A stretch of 27,537 bases of DNA, taken from assembly GCA_051650305.1 (NCBI GenBank), contig JBOFIT010000040.1:1-27537 (forward strand), in the 5' to 3' direction. This document shows, piece after piece, positions 24,217 through 27,537 of the stretch. Each line of letters begins with the position of its first letter. Position 1 is the first letter of the stretch. This DNA comes from JBOFDK01 sp051650305 (lineage in GTDB: Bacteria; Bacillota; Clostridia; Lachnospirales; Cellulosilyticaceae). The notes beneath the pieces were generated by a model, which was given only the letters and a program-made list of their open reading frames with translations, made no database searches and had not been told where the DNA came from. Both the position numbers and the translations under genes were made by a program.

Positions 24217-24262
24217 GGATAAAAAATATAAAAAAGTTTTTTCTGATAATTAATAAAGATTA

Positions 24263-24291
24263 TTGACAAATAACTAGACTAGTCGTATGAT
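24263..24291 (+). promoter_or_regulatory. Sigma-A promoter of ddh
   Basis: Perfect TTGACA (24263-24268), 17 bases, TATGAT (24286-24291). The spacer holds the palindrome ACTAGACTAGT (24273-24283). Transcription would start near 24298. Confidence 0.8.
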
Positions 24292-24369
24292 GATAGTAGT
24301 TCTAATAAATACTACTAGTTTTTCTTATACTAACATTATAGATAAAATTACATTTAAGGAGGAATAAAT

Positions 24370-25356
24370 ATGAGCATTAAAGTAGGTATTGTAGGTTACG
24401 GTAACATCGGTCGTGGGGTAGAAGCTTCACTTAATCAAAATCCTGATATGGAACTTGTAGCAGTATTCACAAGACGTAGTCCAGAGGATTTAATCATTCA
24501 AACAACTACTGCAAAAGTTGAACATATGGATAACATTCTTAATTATAAAGGTATCATTGACGTAATGATTCTTTGTGGTGGCTCTGCAACAGACCTTCCA
24601 GTGCAAACACCAGAAATCGCAGCTAACTTCAATACAATCGATAGCTTCGATACACATGCAAAAATTCCAGCATACTTTGAAGCAGTAAACGGTGCTGCTG
24701 CACCAGCTGGTACAACAAGCATCATCTCTGTAGGTTGGGATCCAGGTCTTTTCTCTATGATTCGTATGATGTCAGGTGCTATCTTACCAGTAGGCGAAGA
24801 CTACACATTCTGGGGCAAAGGCATTAGCCAAGGTCACTCTGATGCCATCCGTCGTGTCGAAGGCGTCAAAGACGGTAGACAATACACTATTCCTATGGAT
24901 CAAGCAATCGAAGCTGTAAGAAGCGGTGCGAATCCTTCTCTTACAACACGTGAAAAACACCTTCGTGAATGTTTCGTTGTGGCACACGAAGGCGCTGACA
25001 CAGCAAAAATCGAAGAAACTATCAAAAATATGCCTAACTACTTCTCTGACTACGATACAATCGTTCACTTCATCTCTGAAGACGAACTTAAAGAAAACCA
25101 TAGCAAAATGCCTCATGGTGGCTTCGTATTTAGAAGTGGAACTACAGGCTTCAATAACGAAAATAAAGAAATCATCGAGTTCTCACTTAAACTTGATAGC
25201 AACCCTGAGTTCACAGGTAGCGCACTTGTAGCATACGCACGTGCTGCTGTACGAATGAACAAAGAAGGTATGGTAGGTGCAAAATCTGTATTTGATGTAC
25301 CACTTAGCTACCTTTCTCCAAAAACAAGCATGGAGCTTATGACCGAATTACTGTAA
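24370..25356 (+). CDS. ddh: meso-Diaminopimelate D-dehydrogenase
   Basis: A 328-residue NADPH-dependent enzyme that makes meso-diaminopimelate from tetrahydrodipicolinate and ammonia in one step, feeding lysine and peptidoglycan synthesis. It has the nucleotide fold VGIVGYGNIGRGVE (5-18) with VFTRR after strand 2, and CGGSATDLP, VGWDPGLFSMIR and the GHSDAIRR segment typical of Ddh. The length matches the family (about 320-330). It has a strong promoter and an AAGGAGG site. It stands alone, with a terminator shared with the convergent lipoprotein gene. No lysine riboswitch is visible in the 70-base leader. Confidence 0.95.
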   Translation: MSIKVGIVGYGNIGRGVEASLNQNPDMELVAVFTRRSPEDLIIQTTTAKVEHMDNILNYKGIIDVMILCGGSATDLPVQTPEIAANFNTIDSFDTHAKIPAYFEAVNGAAAPAGTTSIISVGWDPGLFSMIRMMSGAILPVGEDYTFWGKGISQGHSDAIRRVEGVKDGRQYTIPMDQAIEAVRSGANPSLTTREKHLRECFVVAHEGADTAKIEETIKNMPNYFSDYDTIVHFISEDELKENHSKMPHGGFVFRSGTTGFNNENKEIIEFSLKLDSNPEFTGSALVAYARAAVRMNKEGMVGAKSVFDVPLSYLSPKTSMELMTELL

Positions 25357-25363
25357 GCACGTA

Positions 25364-25397
25364 AAAAGAACCCCCTCGTCGTCGAAGGGGTTCTTTT
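25364..25397. terminator. Bidirectional terminator between ddh and the DUF4349 gene
   Basis: An 11-bp stem AAAAGAACCCC and its complement (25364-25374 with 25387-25397). It ends in a T-rich run on the plus strand and in four T on the minus strand, between two convergent stops. Confidence 0.9.
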
Positions 25398-25401
25398 CAT
25401 T

Positions 25402-26334
25402 CTATTCTTTTGATTCTTTTTCTGTACGTTTGATATCTCTTTTACGAATTACTTTAATAATTACCCCTACCACAATGCCTATTGGTATAAGAATAATTAA
25501 GAATGGTGTAAGACCTACAAAGAATAAGACAAGACCTTTAAGAATGCTGGTGACTGCATCCATAGAGTCACCTAATTGTTGTTTAATTTTCTCTCCAAAA
25601 GTAATTGGTGCGGGCTTACTATACTCTCTTGCTTCTGCTACATAGACTGTAATCGTTGAGTAATCAATTAGGCTATCATATTTCTTAAGGCTTCCCTTTA
25701 AGCTCTCTATCTCATAAGTCACACGCCCAAGCTCTTGACCAATCGTAAATAAATCTTCTAAATCCCCTGATTGCGCCATCAGTTCTTCCAATCTTGTTGC
25801 TTGTATTTGAAGTGCATTAAGACGCATCTCTGTATCCATATATTGGTCTGTCACATCCTGCCCTTCTATTGTTTTACTAAGGACATTCCCATAACGCTCT
25901 GTGTCATTCATAAACTTATCAAACTGTGCATTGGGAATACGAAGTGTTAAAGTTGCACTTCTATTACTTCCCTCATACCCCTGTGTATTAGCTGTCTGTA
26001 TGAAGCCTCCTAATACTTCTAGTTGCTTCATGATTTCTGCCATCGTTTTGTCAAATGTTTTTGTTTCGATATCCATCTGCCCAGTCTTTATGATTTTTCG
26101 ATTCAGTCCTACAGTTGTGTTAAATTGAACGCCATTCCCCGTACCTTGCATACTCTCACTGTCTGCTTCTGGAGCATACTCGCCTCCCGTATCGTAGGTT
26201 TCTTCCATTGCTACCTTATTCTCCGACATTTCAGGCTTTGCAGAATCCATCGCTACCTCTGATTTAGAACTACACCCTACTAGTAGTACTACTAACATCA
26301 GCATGCTTAAGCATATTTTCATCACCTTTTTCAT
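25402..26334 (-). CDS. DUF4349 lipoprotein
   Basis: A 310-residue lipoprotein. The signal peptide ends in the lipobox LVGC (C21), then a flexible acidic linker, and a DUF4349 domain with the typical KIIKTGQMDIETKTFDK and YMDTEMRLNALQIQATRLE coiled-coil segment. A C-terminal membrane helix (about 268-292) and a basic tail follow. The function is unknown; the family is extracytoplasmic and appears envelope-related. The upstream region contains a GGAAC-N-GTCTAA pattern, like ECF promoters. The ribosome site is AAAGGAGG. Confidence 0.9.
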   Translation of the reverse strand: MKKVMKICLSMLMLVVLLVGCSSKSEVAMDSAKPEMSENKVAMEETYDTGGEYAPEADSESMQGTGNGVQFNTTVGLNRKIIKTGQMDIETKTFDKTMAEIMKQLEVLGGFIQTANTQGYEGSNRSATLTLRIPNAQFDKFMNDTERYGNVLSKTIEGQDVTDQYMDTEMRLNALQIQATRLEELMAQSGDLEDLFTIGQELGRVTYEIESLKGSLKKYDSLIDYSTITVYVAEAREYSKPAPITFGEKIKQQLGDSMDAVTSILKGLVLFFVGLTPFLIILIPIGIVVGVIIKVIRKRDIKRTEKESKE

Positions 26335-26367
26335 TTTCTACGCCTCCTTTAACTTCATTTTATCATT

Positions 26368-26396
26368 TTAGACTGAATTTTCATACACTTTGTTCC
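26368..26396 (-). promoter_or_regulatory. ECF-type promoter candidate upstream of the DUF4349 gene
   Basis: On the minus strand, GGAACAA (26396-26390) and GTCTAA (26373-26368) are 16 bases apart, the pattern of the RpoE-type consensus. It may be read by the ECF factor encoded about 2 kb away, but its -10 differs from that gene's own candidate promoter. Confidence 0.4.
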
Positions 26397-26418
26397 ACTC
26401 TTATTTTTTTTAGATACA

Positions 26419-26463
26419 CGAAGGGGCATAACACGCGATTCCAACACATGTTATGCCCCTTCG
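26419..26463 (-). terminator. Long hairpin after the HTH-desulfoferrodoxin gene
   Basis: A 15-bp perfect stem (26419-26433 with 26449-26463) around GAAGGGGCATAACA, 25 bases past the stop at 26489. No T-run follows on the minus strand, so its termination strength is uncertain. It may also insulate the DUF4349 promoter just downstream. Confidence 0.6.
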
Positions 26464-26488
26464 TACTTTATTCTTTTTTATATACTCC

Positions 26489-27076
26489 TTAGATAGTCTG
26501 ACACCATAGACCATCTTCTTTGCAGTACATGTAAAGCAGCCCTCTACCCCTTTTATGAAATCTTACTTCTGGATTCTGCTCAGGGTATAGTTTCATCAGG
26601 TGTACTTTATCCATGGTCACATAAGCTACAAAAGAAATGTAATGCTCTTTATTCATCGCATGCTCAAATGTCACATAAAGATCATCTTCTATCATCTCTA
26701 TGCTAGGTTCATGATTTCCTTTCTCGTTTTTCTTTGGCACCAATGCCTCTAACTTTTGCCCACAGCAACTTAATACCAGTTCATTGGTACTCGTAATTAC
26801 ATTGTCACACACTGGACAAACATAAAATTGTGTCTTTTTCATATTGCCTCCTCTATTGTCGTTATCAACTGCTTCTCCTTGCATCAGTTCATTTATATTT
26901 ATATCTAAAACTTCTGCAAGCATCTGGAAATTCCCTATATCAGGGCAGCCTACACCTCGCTCCCATTTAGAAATGGTTTTATTGCTTAAGTAGAGCTTGG
27001 TCGCAAGTTCTTGCTGTGTCATACCTTTTTCTTGGCGTCTCTTCTTTATAAGCTGACCTATTTTCACACAATCCAC
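26489..27076 (-). CDS. XRE-type HTH fused to a desulfoferrodoxin-like domain
   Basis: A 195-residue fusion. Residues 6-65 are an XRE helix-turn-helix (MTQQELATKLYLSNKTISKW). From 79 follows a desulforedoxin-type iron site C87/C90/C104/C105 (CPVC, CC), then a superoxide-reductase-like domain with H122, H139, H145 (HAMNKEHYI) and C185 (YCKEDGLW). In true superoxide reductases the last motif is CxxHGLW; here H is replaced by D188, and the usual lysine before the first histidine is N121. So it is more likely a metal/redox-sensing regulator than an enzyme. The start is GTG (27076) with AGAGG. AGGAGG (26852-26847) also lies in frame 4 bases before an internal ATG at 26842. Confidence 0.88.
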   Translation of the reverse strand: MDCVKIGQLIKKRRQEKGMTQQELATKLYLSNKTISKWERGVGCPDIGNFQMLAEVLDININELMQGEAVDNDNRGGNMKKTQFYVCPVCDNVITSTNELVLSCCGQKLEALVPKKNEKGNHEPSIEMIEDDLYVTFEHAMNKEHYISFVAYVTMDKVHLMKLYPEQNPEVRFHKRGRGLLYMYCKEDGLWCQTI

Positions 27077-27097
27077 TTTCCATCACCTCTTGAATCC

Positions 27098-27126
27098 ATT
27101 GTACCCCTTCATGGATAAATCTACAA
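27098..27126 (-). promoter_or_regulatory. Promoter of the HTH-desulfoferrodoxin gene
   Basis: TTGTAG (27126-27121), 17 bases and TACAAT (27103-27098) on the minus strand, just before the GTG start. Confidence 0.6.
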
Positions 27127-27195
27127 TCCACGTAGCGTAGAGTATCTCCCCTATCGTTTGTAGTAATCAGAATATTTTTGTTTTATTCAGACCTA

Positions 27196-27224
27196 TTCAC
27201 ATTTATGTTAACCTGTGTTATGAT
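27196..27224 (+). promoter_or_regulatory. Promoter of the flavoprotein lipoprotein gene
   Basis: TTCACA (27196-27201), 17 bases, TATGAT (27219-27224) on the plus strand, 44 bases before the ATG and divergent from the HTH fusion gene. Confidence 0.6.
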
Positions 27225-27268
27225 TACTTTGTTAAATTTTTGATAATACACATACAGGGAGACTCATT

Positions 27269-27537
27269 ATGAAAATCAAAAAATTATTATCTATCCTAGC
27301 TTGCCTAGGCTTATCTATAACTTTACTTGCTGGCTGTGCAAGTCCATCTACTACAGCACCTAGTAAAGACAAAACTGAAACTTCTACTGAAGTACCATCA
27401 GATGCTGTGACACTTGAGACAGATGTTATCGTTATCGGTGCTGGCGGTGGTGGTCTAAGTGCTGCGATTGAAGCACATGATGCTGGTGCTAACGTTATCT
27501 TAGTAGAAAAAATGCCTTTCGTAGGTGGTAACACTGC
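27269..27537 (+). CDS. FAD-dependent reductase lipoprotein, fumarate reductase/flavocytochrome c type (partial)
   Basis: The first 89 residues are visible. A lipoprotein signal peptide ends in LLAGC (C23), then a Thr/Ser/Lys-rich linker, and an FAD-binding Rossmann start DVIVIGAGGGGLSAA (52-66, GxGxxG at 57-62), followed by the second strand with an acidic end, VILVEKMPFVGG. This matches extracytoplasmic FAD-dependent reductases of the fumarate/urocanate/methacrylate-type family, which use quinols, heme or covalently bound flavin (FMN) domains for electrons. The rest, including the active site, lies beyond the window, so the substrate cannot be named. The ribosome site is CAGGGAGA. Confidence 0.85.
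   Translation, partial: MKIKKLLSILACLGLSITLLAGCASPSTTAPSKDKTETSTEVPSDAVTLETDVIVIGAGGGGLSAAIEAHDAGANVILVEKMPFVGGNT

Noticed and set aside
24294..24317. Possible attenuator hairpin before ddh
   Set aside because: The 7-bp stem with a T-run looks like a terminator, but transcription is predicted to start near 24298, inside its left arm, so the RNA could not form it.
24298..24369. Lysine riboswitch before ddh
   Set aside because: The leader is only about 70 bases and has none of the five-helix lysine aptamer layout.
27232..27534. Minus-strand 100-residue frame at the right edge
   Set aside because: It runs antisense to a clear lipoprotein signal peptide and FAD-binding motif on the plus strand.

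Overview
The window looks like chromosomal DNA from a low-GC, spore-forming, anaerobic Clostridia-type Firmicute. The signs are T-box leaders on threonyl-tRNA synthetase genes, an infC-rpmI-rplT operon with a long structured leader, a YtxC-type sporulation gene, a YesM/YesN-type two-component system, a desulfoferrodoxin-like fusion, strong AGGAGG ribosome sites and sigma-A promoters with 17-base spacers. A Lachnospirales/Cellulosilyticum-like host is my guess, not something shown. There are no rRNA or tRNA genes, insertion sequences or CRISPR arrays.

Layout. 1-1300: a partial AAC(6')-like acetyltransferase behind a homocysteine S-methyltransferase, on their own promoter (minus strand). 1313-2764: rplT, rpmI and infC, whose best start is a non-canonical ATT, behind an L20-type leader with competing hairpins. 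2796-7350: two tandem thrS genes, each with its own threonine T-box (specifier ACC). The downstream T-box begins at the stop codon of the upstream thrS. The two enzymes share near-identical N-terminal editing halves but have very different catalytic cores. 7422-15306: a glycan locus with a GH29 alpha-L-fucosidase, two sugar permeases and a binding lipoprotein (minus), divergent from a sensor kinase and AraC-type response regulator (plus). The transporter has no ATPase gene of its own. 15317-19646: galE, an N-acetylhexosamine-kinase-like gene and a sugar nucleotidyltransferase (minus), divergent from a lacI-type repressor (plus), with a cluster of TTTTACTAAAA operator-like palindromes between them. 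19661-24216: ytxC, hslO with a methyltransferase, and an ECF sigma factor operon with two membrane proteins. 24263-27537: diaminopimelate dehydrogenase, a DUF4349 lipoprotein, an XRE-HTH/desulfoferrodoxin fusion regulator, and the start of a flavin-binding lipoprotein reductase.

How it fits together. The fucosidase/ABC/two-component block and the kinase-nucleotidyltransferase-epimerase block together suggest use of fucosylated, GalNAc/GlcNAc-containing host or mucin-type glycans: sense, import, trim, phosphorylate at C1, convert to a UDP-sugar, epimerise. The thrS pair and the infC operon are separate translation-control units. The observations most worth a second look are the mosaic tandem thrS genes, the HTH-desulfoferrodoxin fusion that lacks a key iron ligand and carries an internal ribosome site, the operator cluster at lacI, and the AraC-type direct repeat at the ABC promoter.
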